This document shows, one piece after another, positions 37,757 to 46,999 of a stretch of DNA of 64,000 nucleotides; position 1 is the stretch's first letter; the number at the start of each line of letters is the position of its first letter. The stretch covers positions 108,869 through 172,868 of the forward strand of contig JAAVHZ010000068.1 of NCBI GenBank assembly GCA_014799465.1, given 5' to 3'. The position numbers were made by a program, and so were the translations under genes. The notes beneath the pieces are model-generated. The model did not search any database. It worked only from the letters and a program-made list of their open reading frames with translations, and had not been told where the DNA came from. This DNA comes from Lachnospiraceae bacterium. GTDB lineage: Bacteria; Bacillota; Clostridia; Lachnospirales; Lachnospiraceae.

Positions 37757-38878
37757 TGGTTGAATTAGATCAGTATAAGACTACATTAGGCTCATACGAA
37801 CAGCCACTTAACGAATTGAGGGATTCACTTTGACCCGGCTAACAGGGAAAAGCGAATAGAAGAGATAGAGCGTATTATGGAAGCACCTGACTTTTGGGAT
37901 GATGCCGAGAAGTCACAAAAGTACATGAAGGAGCTTAATGAGTTAAAAAGTAAAAAAGAAGGTTATGAGAAACTTGTACAGGAGTATGAAGACATTTCAA
38001 CTTTGATTCAGATGGGATATGAAGAGGAAGATGAGACCATTATCCCGGAAGTAAAGGAAATGCTTGATTCGTTTATAGAGAAGTTTGAAAGTATAAGAAT
38101 AAGTACCCTTCTTTCAGAGGAATATGATAAATATGATGCCATACTGACTCTCCATGCGGGAGCAGGTGGAACAGAGTCCTGCGACTGGGCGGCAATGCTG
38201 TGCAGAATGTATCAGCGTTGGGCCGAAAAAAAGGGATATACAGTGGAAATGCTTGATTTTCTTGATGGTGATGAGGCAGGTTTTAAATCAGTTACTCTTC
38301 AGATTAATGGAGAAAATGCATATGGATACTTGAAATCTGAGCGTGGAGTACACAGGCTGGTAAGAATATCTCCATTTAATGCAGCAGGAAAAAGGCAGAC
38401 ATCTTTTGTATCATGTGATGTAATGCCTGATATTGAAGAAGATTTGGATATCGAGATAAATGAGGATGATTTAAAGATAGATACTTACCGAAGCAGTGGT
38501 GCAGGCGGACAGCACATAAATAAAACTTCGTCGGCGGTAAGAATTACACATATTCCTACTAACACAGTTGTGCAGTGCCAGAATGAACGTTCACAGTTTC
38601 AAAATAAGGATAAGGCAATGCAGATGCTCAAAGCAAAGCTATATCTTATGAAAAAAGCAGAGAATGAGGAAAAGGTATCTGGTATACGTGGAGAAGTAAA
38701 GGAGATTGGCTGGGGAAACCAGATAAGGTCTTATGTTTTACAGCCATATACCATGGTAAAAGATCATCGAACCAATAAAGATATAGGTAATGCAGCAAGT
38801 GTATTAGATGGCAATCTTGATCCATTCATCAGCGAATATTTAAAATGGATAGTGTGTAAAGAGGATATTGAGAAGTAA
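37756..38878 (+). CDS. prfB: Peptide chain release factor 2 with programmed +1 frameshift
   Basis: The first 25 codons start at GTG 37756 (AAGGTG upstream) and read [25 protein letters not shown] before in-frame TGA at 37831-37833. After a +1 shift at CTT-TGA-C the frame continues DPANREKRIEEIERIM to 38878, giving about 373 residues. Domain motifs are SPF (RISPFNAAGKRQTSF) for stop-codon recognition and GGQ (SSGAGGQHINKTSSAVR) for peptidyl-tRNA hydrolysis. The factor reads UGA and UAA. Starting at ATG 37877 instead would miss the conserved N-terminus. Confidence 0.96.
37818..37834 (+). promoter_or_regulatory. prfB autoregulatory +1 frameshift site
   Basis: CTT-TGA-C at 37828-37834 is the conserved slip site. 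GAGGG at 37818-37822 is the internal Shine-Dalgarno-like stimulator. Low RF2 stalls at TGA and promotes the shift. Confidence 0.93.
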
Positions 38879-38896
38879 TATGGAAAGGAATGGTGA

Positions 38897-39364
38897 ATGG
38901 TTATGGAATTTACACCTGTAGTCTTTACTGTAGGAAATCAGGAGTATGGAGTAGACATAGGTCTTGTAAGGGGAATTGAAAGGGTTCAGGAAATAGTAAG
39001 AGTGCCTAATTCAAACCCTGATATAAAGGGAATAATTAATTTAAGAGGAGACATTATTCCTATCTACAGTCTTAGACATCATTTTAAAATGGATGAAATA
39101 CAACAGACAGAGGAGTCAAAGTTCATAGTGGTTAATACTCATGGACTGAATATAGCCTTAGAAGTAGAAAATGTAGAAGAAATTCATCGGGTAGAGGATG
39201 ATATGCTCTATGAAATTCCGACAATAGTTAAGTCGGAAGATACAAAATATATAGATAAGGTTTTAAATGTAAATGGAAGACTTATACTTGTATTAAATAT
39301 TGAAAATCTTTTAACTCCTGAGGAAGCGGAGAATGTACAGAAGATGGTAAATGAGATACAGTAG
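38897..39364 (+). CDS. CheW-like chemotaxis coupling protein
   Basis: The 155-residue single CheW domain has VFTVGNQEYGVDIGLVRGIERVQEIVRVPNSNPDIKGIINLRGDIIPIYSL, the core signature linking receptors to CheA. It lies 18 bases after prfB and is not part of a che operon here. It implies that the organism has receptor-kinase signalling arrays elsewhere. AAAGGA precedes ATG 38897. Confidence 0.9.
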   Translation: MVMEFTPVVFTVGNQEYGVDIGLVRGIERVQEIVRVPNSNPDIKGIINLRGDIIPIYSLRHHFKMDEIQQTEESKFIVVNTHGLNIALEVENVEEIHRVEDDMLYEIPTIVKSEDTKYIDKVLNVNGRLILVLNIENLLTPEEAENVQKMVNEIQ

Positions 39365-39424
39365 TGAGAAGAAAAATAAGATGTCAAAGTATTGATGTGA
39401 TATCTTCAAATTAGGTATAAGAAT

Positions 39425-39462
39425 AAAAAAATCTTTGTTGCGTCTTGACAAAGATTTTTTTA
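39425..39462 (+). terminator. Intrinsic terminator after cheW
   Basis: AAAAAATCTTTGT and ACAAAGATTTTTT form a 13-bp stem around a 10-base loop. The 3' arm ends in the T tract. Confidence 0.85.
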
Positions 39463-39519
39463 TGCTATATATTATAGTTCGAAAGCTAATTATTAGAAAT
39501 GAAAGAATAGGAGGATGAC

Positions 39520-39963
39520 ATGGAAGAATCCTTGCATCATTTGCTTATGGCAGACCACTTGTTATTTCATAAGTCTTTACTTGCAGGAATTAAAGATATA
39601 AATTTAACACCTGGACAGCCAAAGATTCTTGATTATTTATTATTTCATGATGGTGCTATTCAAAAAGAGATTGCTGCGGCTTGCCGTATTGAGCCGGCGA
39701 CAATAACATCAGTTTTACTTGGAATGGAAAATAAAGGTTTGATAGTAAGAAAGAATCTTAACTGTAACCGACGTAGTTTATATGTTTATTTGACTGATAA
39801 GGGAAGGTCTATTGCAAAACAAGTAGAGTCAAAATTTAAGATAATTGAAGAAAAAGCACTTTTAGGATTCAGTGATGAAGAAAAAGAAATGCTTATTGCT
39901 TTTTTAACAAAAATTAATAAAAATATGTGTGAAAAAGGAGTTGTTAGTGATGAGCAAAAATGA
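39520..39963 (+). CDS. MarR-family transcriptional regulator
   Basis: The 147-residue protein has the winged-helix motif GAIQKEIAAACRIEPATITSVLLGMENKGLIVRKNLNCNRRSLYVYLTDKG of MarR proteins, flanked by dimerisation helices. AGGAGG precedes the start. It overlaps the following membrane-protein gene by 14 bases and probably regulates it together with itself; no operator was identified. Confidence 0.9.
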   Translation: MEESLHHLLMADHLLFHKSLLAGIKDINLTPGQPKILDYLLFHDGAIQKEIAAACRIEPATITSVLLGMENKGLIVRKNLNCNRRSLYVYLTDKGRSIAKQVESKFKIIEEKALLGFSDEEKEMLIAFLTKINKNMCEKGVVSDEQK

Positions 39964-40603
39964 AATTGCTAAACGATATATATTATTTGTAATAAGTCTG
40001 TTTTTTGCAGCTATAGGTGTTGCATTTACGAAACATGGGGAATTAGGTGTATCACCTATTTCATCAGTGGCAAATGTTATGAGCTGCAAATTTTCTGTCC
40101 TTTCTCTGGGAACATGGCTTATCATTTGGAACTGTTTTTTAATAGCCGGACAGATTTTAGTACTACGAAAAAAATTCAATTTAATACAGCTATTACAGAT
40201 TCCGCTTTCATTTCTATTTGGCTGGTTTACTGATTTTGGAATGTGGATTGTGTCATTCATTCCTACTAATTCATATCCCGTACGTTTTGCTATGATAGTT
40301 ATAGGAGTTGCTATTCTTAGTTTTGGAATTTCGCTTTCAGTTATCGCAAATGTAATTATGAACTCAGGTGAAGCTTTTGTAAAAGCCGTTTCGGATACAA
40401 TTAACAAGGAATTTGGAAATGTAAAAATTGCATTTGATGTTCTGTGTGTTATAATTTCTCTTATTTTATCGCTTTTATTTTTTAATTTTTCTATTGTGGG
40501 AACAAGAGAAGGAACAATTATTTCGGCTCTGTTGACCGGTATAGTTGTAAAATTTTTCAGCAGTAAACTTAAAGAGCCAATTGATACTGTTTTGTGCAGA
40601 TAA
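39950..40603 (+). CDS. YczE/YitT-like integral membrane protein
   Basis: The 217-residue protein has five to six helices, with AAIGVAFTKHGELGVSPISSVANVM near the N-terminus and NSGEAFVKAVSDTINKEFGNVKIAFDV later, as in YczE/YitT-type membrane proteins. ATG 39950 follows AAAAAGGAG. It is translationally coupled to the MarR gene, which suggests an exporter or stress function under MarR control. Confidence 0.78.
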   Translation: MSKNEIAKRYILFVISLFFAAIGVAFTKHGELGVSPISSVANVMSCKFSVLSLGTWLIIWNCFLIAGQILVLRKKFNLIQLLQIPLSFLFGWFTDFGMWIVSFIPTNSYPVRFAMIVIGVAILSFGISLSVIANVIMNSGEAFVKAVSDTINKEFGNVKIAFDVLCVIISLILSLLFFNFSIVGTREGTIISALLTGIVVKFFSSKLKEPIDTVLCR

Positions 40604-40671
40604 TCATTTCTTGACTGAAAAAGCAGTATATGAGAAAATGTATATAGATAGAAAGCGAGGAGGAATATTAT

Positions 40672-41010
40672 ATGAATGAAGATGTAAAAGAATATATGGA
40701 TAAATATTCTGTTGAGTTAAAAGAATTATATACCAAATTAAGAAACATAATTTATGATAGTGTCTCAGTAGAAGTCGAAGAAAAACTGTGGGCAAAGCTG
40801 CCAAGTTATTATGTTGGAGATACTTTTGTAAGATTGATACCATTTAAGGATCATATTAATATAGAAGCCCTTGCAACAGTTCAGCATAAAGAAGAATTAG
40901 GTGGCTATAAAATCACTCCCAAAGGAATGCTGCAGATAAACCTAAATCAAAGTATCCCGTCTGATATATTAAAACAAATATTTTCTGAGACATTTTTAAA
41001 TGGAAATTAA
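40672..41010 (+). CDS. DUF1801-like protein
   Basis: The 112-residue protein resembles the DUF1801/YdhG family: YMDKYSVELKELYTKLRNII, a central EEKLWAKLPSYYVGDTFVRLIPFKDHINIE and ITPKGMLQINLNQSIPSDILKQI. Members have been called iron chaperone-like, but the biochemical role is uncertain. AGGAGG lies upstream. The 3' end overlaps the convergent next gene by 4 bases. Confidence 0.72.
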   Translation: MNEDVKEYMDKYSVELKELYTKLRNIIYDSVSVEVEEKLWAKLPSYYVGDTFVRLIPFKDHINIEALATVQHKEELGGYKITPKGMLQINLNQSIPSDILKQIFSETFLNGN

Positions 41011-41546
41011 GCAATCTGTTCAATACGGCATTTTTGGCATAGAGGATATGATGCAATAAAAGGTTCGATTCTCTTTTTCATTTCAGCAAAGGAGCTTCCG
41101 TAAAAATACAAAGCAGTATATGTATTTCCTTCCCAATAACTATACATTCTGCCAAATCCTTTTATTGCCATTTCCATTTGTTCGATTACACAATTAATAT
41201 CACAGTTTTTGTATACTTCATCAGGTAAATCAACACCATTAGAATAATAAGCCAATCCTTCTAATGTACCCACTTCAATTTCCGGTTCTATTCCTTGTAA
41301 AACGGAACCTTTTGGAATTCCTATTTTGTTAAGTAAATTTGCCAGCCATTTTACACTATCTGAACTGTCATTTGTTAAATGGATTTCTATATCGCAATAT
41401 GCAATTTCTCCATCAGGATTTTGAGCTGTACCACCACCGGTTATCTCTCCAAGCTGCTCGTTCTCAAGTATTTCCTGCAAAGCATCTTCCAACTCAAATC
41501 TGTGTTTCGGTTGAAATCGTGCATTTAGTTTTAATGTTAAATACAT
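41007..41546 (-). CDS. Conserved hypothetical protein
   Basis: The 179-residue soluble protein starts MYLTLKLNARFQPKHRFELEDALQ and has an alternating strand-helix pattern in two similar halves: GEIAYCDIEIHL with LANLLNKIG, and NTYTALYFYG with FAEMKKRIEPFI. This could be a duplicated ferredoxin-like fold. GGAGATAATA lies upstream. No family was recognised, although small immunity or polyether-type proteins look similar. Confidence 0.55.
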   Translation of the reverse strand: MYLTLKLNARFQPKHRFELEDALQEILENEQLGEITGGGTAQNPDGEIAYCDIEIHLTNDSSDSVKWLANLLNKIGIPKGSVLQGIEPEIEVGTLEGLAYYSNGVDLPDEVYKNCDINCVIEQMEMAIKGFGRMYSYWEGNTYTALYFYGSSFAEMKKRIEPFIASYPLCQKCRIEQIA

Positions 41547-41769
41547 ATTATTATCTCCTGGTCAATTACGTTTTGTTTAACTGTAATTATATCAAAACAA
41601 TATTGATTTTGCAATCACATACTTCTCTATAATATACGATTATTTTAAGAAACCCCGCAATTCGTAAAAAGTCCTTGCAGAATAGGCACTAATGTGTTAT
41701 ATTCTTTCGAGGAAATACAAATGTTTTTGGCATACATACAATCAATTCTGTATCCAAAGGAGATGGAAT

Positions 41770-42213
41770 ATGGCAGATAACAGCAAGTATTATGTAGTAA
41801 AGAAAAAAGCATTGCCTGAGGTATTATTAAAGGTGGTAGAGGCAAAGAAACTGTTAGAGTCTGAAAGAGCGGTAACTATTCAGGAAGCTACAGAACAGGT
41901 AGGTCTGAGCAGAAGTTCGTTCTATAAATATAAAGATGATATTTTTCCATTTCACGATAATACAAGGGGGAAAACCATTACATTTGTAGTGCAGATGGAT
42001 GATGAGCCGGGATTATTATCAGGAGTTCTTAAACAGATAGCTGACTATAATGCCAATATTCTTACAATTCACCAGACCATTCCAATAAATGGGGTGGCAC
42101 TGCTTACAATGAGTATTGAAATACCTGCAGATACAAGGGATATATCAGAAATGTTAGAGGAGATTGAGTCAAAAAGCGGGGTTCATTATATAAAGATATT
42201 AGCCAGAGAATAA
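41770..42213 (+). CDS. ACT domain protein with N-terminal helix-turn-helix (PheB-like)
   Basis: The 147-residue protein has an N-terminal HTH-like segment (VTIQEATEQVGLSRSSFYKYKDDIFPF) and a C-terminal ACT domain (TFVVQMDDEPGLLSGVLKQIADYNANILTIHQ) that binds amino acids. It lies 22 bases upstream of homoserine dehydrogenase, the conserved arrangement in Firmicutes, so it may sense threonine or another aspartate-family amino acid. ATG 41770 follows GGAGATGGA. Confidence 0.9.
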   Translation: MADNSKYYVVKKKALPEVLLKVVEAKKLLESERAVTIQEATEQVGLSRSSFYKYKDDIFPFHDNTRGKTITFVVQMDDEPGLLSGVLKQIADYNANILTIHQTIPINGVALLTMSIEIPADTRDISEMLEEIESKSGVHYIKILARE

Positions 42214-42235
42214 ATTAATATAAATGGAGGAAATT

Positions 42236-43453
42236 ATGATTAACGTAGCAATATTAGGATATGGTACAGTAGGTTCAGGAGTATTTGAAGTAATTAAAAC
42301 AAACAGTGAGATAGTAGCTAAAAAGGCAGGACAGGAAGTAAATATTAAATATGTACTGGATTTAAGAGAATTTCCCGGAGACCCGGTTATGGATGTATTA
42401 GTACATGACTATGATGTGATTTTAAATGATCCGGAAGTAGAAGTTATTGCCGAAGTAATGGGAGGTGTAGAGCCTGCATATACATTTGTAAAATCAGCCT
42501 TAATGAAAGGAAAGAGCGTATGTACATCTAATAAAGAACTGGTGGCAAAGCATGGTTCAGAACTGATAGAGATAGCAAAAGAGCATGGAAGGAATTTCTT
42601 TTTCGAGGCAAGCTGCGGAGGCGGTATTCCGATTATAAGACCTCTGATTCAGTGTATTACGGCTGATGATGTTCAGGAAATCATAGGTATTTTAAACGGA
42701 ACCACCAATTACATTCTTACAAAGATGTCAAAAGAGGGGCTGGACTTTGATACAGTATTAAAGGAAGCACAGGAACTTGGATATGCTGAAAGGAATCCGG
42801 CGGCAGATGTAGAAGGATTTGACGCATGCCGCAAGATTGCAATACTAGCATCTATCACATATGGAAAAAATGTGGATTTTGAAGACATTTATACAGAGGG
42901 AATCACAAATATTTCAGATGTAGACTTTAAGTATGCTAATAAGATTGGATACTCTGTAAAATTATTTGGCAAGGCAAAGAAAGTAGACGGAAAATTCTAC
43001 GCATATGTGGCACCTGTAATGATAGACGATACCCATCCGCTGTTCAGCGTAAATGATGTATTTAACGGAATAATGGTTAAGGGAAATGTTCTTGGTGATG
43101 TAATGTTTTATGGCAGCGGTGCAGGAAAACTTCCTACAGCCAGCGCCGTAGTATCTGATATAGTAGATGCCATAAGACATCTTAATGATAACGTGGCTGT
43201 TGAATGGAGCAGTGAAAACCTTGAACTTACAGATATTAAGAATTCTGAGAAGAAGTTCTTTGTAAGGATGAGTGGAGATGCAGAATCACAGAAAGCTGCC
43301 GTAGAAGCAGCATTTGGAAATGTTCAGGTTATTACACTTGATGATGTAAATGGTGAGTTTGCATTTGTAACAGATACCATAACAGAGGCAAGATATGAAG
43401 AGGCAGCAGCCGCATTTGACAATATTATTACAAGAATAAGAATAGAGTTATAA
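42236..43453 (+). CDS. hom: Homoserine dehydrogenase
   Basis: The 405-residue enzyme has an NAD(P)-binding domain (MINVAILGYGTVGSGVFEVI), catalytic domain motifs (EASCGGGIPIIRPL, ILNGTTNYILTKM, NPAADVEGFDACRKIAILA) and a C-terminal ACT-like regulatory domain (residues about 335-405). It reduces aspartate semialdehyde to homoserine for threonine and methionine. TGGAGG precedes the start. It is grouped with the ACT protein and apgM. Confidence 0.95.
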   Translation: MINVAILGYGTVGSGVFEVIKTNSEIVAKKAGQEVNIKYVLDLREFPGDPVMDVLVHDYDVILNDPEVEVIAEVMGGVEPAYTFVKSALMKGKSVCTSNKELVAKHGSELIEIAKEHGRNFFFEASCGGGIPIIRPLIQCITADDVQEIIGILNGTTNYILTKMSKEGLDFDTVLKEAQELGYAERNPAADVEGFDACRKIAILASITYGKNVDFEDIYTEGITNISDVDFKYANKIGYSVKLFGKAKKVDGKFYAYVAPVMIDDTHPLFSVNDVFNGIMVKGNVLGDVMFYGSGAGKLPTASAVVSDIVDAIRHLNDNVAVEWSSENLELTDIKNSEKKFFVRMSGDAESQKAAVEAAFGNVQVITLDDVNGEFAFVTDTITEARYEEAAAAFDNIITRIRIEL

Positions 43454-43491
43454 TAAGCCGCTTAAACGACAGAAATGGAGCATAAGAATAT

Positions 43492-44691
43492 ATGAAATAT
43501 GTAATAGCATTAGGCGATGGAATGGCAGATGAGCCTATTAAACAATTGGGAGATAAGACTCCGCTTGAATATGCAGATACACCAACAATGGATATGCTGT
43601 CAAAAAAATCAGAGGTTGGTCTTGTGCATACTATACCTGACGGCATGAAACCAGGCAGCGATACGGCAAATCTTTCGGTGCTTGGATATGACCCGAAGAA
43701 ATACTATACCGGACGTTCGCCGTTAGAAGCATTAAGCATAGGCGTTCCGATGAAAGAAACAGATATTGCCATCCGATGCAATATTGTGACAGTGTCAACA
43801 GATGATAAGCCATATGAGGAAAAGACTATAATAGACCATAGTTCAAGCGAGATAAGCACTGAAGATGCAGCTATACTTATTGAGGCAGTAAAAAAGGAAC
43901 TTCAGGATGATGTATACAAATATTATCTTGGTACAAGCTATAGACATCTTCTTATATGGGACAAGGGACAGGTGACAGAGCTTACACCTCCACATGATAT
44001 ACTGGGTAAGGTTATAGGAAGTTATCTGCCGGAAGATGAAAAGCTCAAAGAGATGATGAAAAAGAGTTATGACATTCTTTCAAATCATCCGCTGAATATA
44101 GAGAGAATGAAGAAGGGATTGAATCCTGCCAATTCAATATGGTTCTGGGGTGCCGGTACAAAGCCTGTACTTACATCATTTGAAGAGAAGAATCATAAAA
44201 AAGGTGCAATGATTTCGGCAGTAGATTTGTTAAAAGGCATAGCCGTAGGTGCACAGATGAAAAATATAGATGTTGAAGGTGCTAATGGAATGCTTGAGAC
44301 CAACTACGAAGGCAAGGCACAGGCAGCAGTAGATGCATTGTTAAAAGACGGTTATGATTTTGTATATATTCATTTAGAGGCACCGGATGAAATGGGACAT
44401 CAGGGAAGTGTTGAGAGAAAGATTAAGGCGATTGAAAATCTTGACACAAGGATTATAAAAAATGTATATGAGCAGTTAAAGTCTTCGGGAGAGGATTTCA
44501 GGATTCTTGTACTGCCTGACCATCCTACACCTATAAGTGTCCGTACACATACATCTGACCCGGTTCCATATATGTTATATGACAGTACAAATGAAAGAAC
44601 AGAGGAATGGGATTATAACGAAAAATGTGCTAAGGCAAGCGGTAATTATGTAGCTGAGGGACATAAGATGATAAATCATTTATTCTCTTAG
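43492..44691 (+). CDS. apgM: Cofactor-independent phosphoglycerate mutase (archaeal type)
   Basis: The 399-residue protein has the alkaline-phosphatase-superfamily metal-binding motifs: YVIALGDGMADEPI at the start, PGSDTANLSVLGYDP with the nucleophilic Ser/Thr region, and LEAPDEMGHQGSVERKIKAIE and VLPDHPTPISVRTHTSDPVP at the end. In Firmicutes this enzyme often follows hom and some members act as putative homoserine kinases (ThrB-like function). That reading fits the neighbourhood and remains an alternative. Confidence 0.9.
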   Translation: MKYVIALGDGMADEPIKQLGDKTPLEYADTPTMDMLSKKSEVGLVHTIPDGMKPGSDTANLSVLGYDPKKYYTGRSPLEALSIGVPMKETDIAIRCNIVTVSTDDKPYEEKTIIDHSSSEISTEDAAILIEAVKKELQDDVYKYYLGTSYRHLLIWDKGQVTELTPPHDILGKVIGSYLPEDEKLKEMMKKSYDILSNHPLNIERMKKGLNPANSIWFWGAGTKPVLTSFEEKNHKKGAMISAVDLLKGIAVGAQMKNIDVEGANGMLETNYEGKAQAAVDALLKDGYDFVYIHLEAPDEMGHQGSVERKIKAIENLDTRIIKNVYEQLKSSGEDFRILVLPDHPTPISVRTHTSDPVPYMLYDSTNERTEEWDYNEKCAKASGNYVAEGHKMINHLFS

Positions 44692-44709
44692 AAGTTAGTG
44701 GATATTTTA

Positions 44710-44764
44710 TAAGCTGTCGCACCGGACGGAAGTATTTCCGTGGTGAGGCGGCTTTGACTTTTTA
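44710..44764 (+). terminator. Terminator of the ACT-hom-apgM operon
   Basis: A long imperfect hairpin AAGCTGTCGCACC / GGTGAGGCGGCTT with an inner perfect CGGAA-GTA-TTCCG is followed by TTTGACTTTTT. Confidence 0.75.
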
Positions 44765-44791
44765 GAAATATTTCAGAAAGGCAATTATGAC

Positions 44792-46933
44792 ATGGACATT
44801 TTAAAACAATTAAAGGACGAATTAAATATTAATTTATGGCAGGTGGAAGCTGCTGTCAAATTGATAGACGAAGGCAATACTATTCCATTTATAGCAAGAT
44901 ACAGGAAAGAAGTTACAGGCTCATTAAATGACGAAGTACTCCGTAATCTCGGTGAACGTCTTACTTATCTTAGAAATCTTGAGGAAAAGAAGGCACAGGT
45001 TATATCAAGTATTGAAGAGCAGGGCAAGCTTACTGATGAGTTAAGAGCACAGATTGAAGATGCACAGACTATGGTAGCTATTGATGACCTTTACAGACCG
45101 TACCGCCCTAAAAAACGTACTCGTGCCACCATTGCAAAGGAAAAGGGACTTGAGCCGCTGGCAGCATACATATCACTTCAAATGGCAAAAGAGCCTGTTG
45201 AAGAGACTGCAAAAGATTATATTTCTGAAGAAAAAGAGGTATTAACTGCAGAAGATGCCATTGCCGGTGCATGTGATATTATAGCAGAGACTATTTCAGA
45301 TGATGCGGATTACAGGACATATATCAGAAACCTGACTTTTAAAGAAGGAATGATTACTTCTGCTGCAAAAGATGAAGAAACAGAGTCAGTATATGAGATG
45401 TATTACAATTATACAGAAAAGATTTCAAAGACCGCAGGTCATCGTATACTTGCACTGAACAGAGGTGAATCAGAAAAGTTCCTTACTGTGAAGGTAGAAG
45501 CACCTGAAGACCGTATTCTGTTATATCTTGAAAAGAAAATATTAAAACATGATAATCCTTATACTACACCTTTACTTCAGGCAACTATTAAAGACAGTTA
45601 CAAGCGTCTGATATCTCCAGCCATTGAGCGTGATATACGAAATGAACTTACAGAAAAGGCAGAAGAAGGTGCTATTAAAGTATTTGGAAAAAATCTGGAA
45701 CAGTTACTTATGCAGCCTCCTATTGCTAACCGTGTGGTATTAGGATGGGATCCTGCTTTTCGTACAGGCTGCAAGCTTGCTGTTGTTGATGCCACAGGAA
45801 AAGTGCTGGATACGGTAGTGGTATATCCGACAGCTCCTCAGAATAAGGTAGAAGAAGCAAAAAGGGTAGTAAAAAATCTAATCAAAAAATACGGAATATC
45901 TTTAATATCAGTAGGAAATGGTACGGCATCAAGAGAGTCCGAGCTTGTTATTGTTGAAATGTTAAAGGAAATTCCAGAAAAAGTAGAATATGTCATAGTA
46001 AATGAAGCAGGTGCTTCCGTATATTCTGCAAGCAAACTTGCTACTGAAGAGTTTCCGAATTTTGACGTGGGACAGAGAAGTGCTGCTTCTATAGCAAGAA
46101 GGCTTCAGGACCCATTGGCAGAGCTGGTAAAAATTGACCCGAAAGCTATAGGTGTAGGGCAGTATCAGCACGATATGAATCAGAAAAAGCTTGGTGATAC
46201 ACTTACAGGAGTGGTGGAAGACTGTGTAAATAAAGTTGGAGTAGACCTAAATACGGCATCCGCCAGCCTTTTGGAATATGTATCAGGCATATCAAAAGCT
46301 ATTGCTAAGAATATTGTTTTATACAGAGAGGAAAACGGAAAATTCACCAACAGGAAGCAATTATTGAAAGTGGCAAAGCTTGGACCAAAAGCTTTTGAGC
46401 AGTGTGCAGGATTTATGAGGATTAGCGATGGAGACAATCCACTTGATTCCACCAGCGTACATCCTGAGACATATGATGCAGCCACCGCCCTTCTTGAAAA
46501 ATTGGGATTTGCTGCTGATGATATACGTTCTGGTAATCTTATGGGTATAGGGCTTATGCTTAAAGATTATAAAAAAACTGCTGATGAGCTGGGAATAGGT
46601 GATATCACCCTTAAAGATATTGTTAAAGAACTGGAAAAGCCGGCAAGAGACCCACGTGACGAAATGCCGAAACCGATACTTAGGACAGATGTACTTGAAA
46701 TGGAAGATTTGACACCTGGTATGATTCTTAAAGGTACGGTAAGAAATGTAATTGATTTTGGTGCTTTTGTAGATATAGGCGTTCATCAGGATGGTCTTGT
46801 GCACATTTCCCAAATAAGTGATAAATATATTAAGCATCCTTTAGAGGCAGTAAGTGTGGGGGATATTGTAGAAGTCAAGATTATGAGTGTTGACGTGAAT
46901 AAAGGGAGAATACAGCTTACTATGAAGTTATAG
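44792..46933 (+). CDS. tex: Tex family RNA-binding transcription accessory protein
   Basis: The 713-residue protein has the Tex N-terminal helical domain (VEAAVKLIDEGNTIPFIARYRKEVTG), a YqgF-like RNase H fold (LGWDPAFRTGCKLAVVD), a helix-hairpin-helix region (VNKVGVDLNTASASLLEYVSGI) and a C-terminal S1 RNA-binding domain (GMILKGTVRNVIDFGAFVDIGVHQDGLVHISQ). It is a nucleic-acid-binding factor affecting transcription and stress tolerance. AAAGGC lies before the ATG. Confidence 0.94.
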   Translation: MDILKQLKDELNINLWQVEAAVKLIDEGNTIPFIARYRKEVTGSLNDEVLRNLGERLTYLRNLEEKKAQVISSIEEQGKLTDELRAQIEDAQTMVAIDDLYRPYRPKKRTRATIAKEKGLEPLAAYISLQMAKEPVEETAKDYISEEKEVLTAEDAIAGACDIIAETISDDADYRTYIRNLTFKEGMITSAAKDEETESVYEMYYNYTEKISKTAGHRILALNRGESEKFLTVKVEAPEDRILLYLEKKILKHDNPYTTPLLQATIKDSYKRLISPAIERDIRNELTEKAEEGAIKVFGKNLEQLLMQPPIANRVVLGWDPAFRTGCKLAVVDATGKVLDTVVVYPTAPQNKVEEAKRVVKNLIKKYGISLISVGNGTASRESELVIVEMLKEIPEKVEYVIVNEAGASVYSASKLATEEFPNFDVGQRSAASIARRLQDPLAELVKIDPKAIGVGQYQHDMNQKKLGDTLTGVVEDCVNKVGVDLNTASASLLEYVSGISKAIAKNIVLYREENGKFTNRKQLLKVAKLGPKAFEQCAGFMRISDGDNPLDSTSVHPETYDAATALLEKLGFAADDIRSGNLMGIGLMLKDYKKTADELGIGDITLKDIVKELEKPARDPRDEMPKPILRTDVLEMEDLTPGMILKGTVRNVIDFGAFVDIGVHQDGLVHISQISDKYIKHPLEAVSVGDIVEVKIMSVDVNKGRIQLTMKL

Positions 46934-46950
46934 CTATTTATGATAATAGA

Positions 46951-46987
46951 GGAGACTATGAGAAGCAGAAATTCATAGTCTCCTTTT
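46951..46987. terminator. Terminator between tex and the convergent antitoxin gene
   Basis: An 11-bp perfect stem GGAGACTATGA with TCATAGTCTCC and an 11-base loop is followed by TTTT. Confidence 0.85.
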
Positions 46988-46999
46988 GGATAAATGGGT

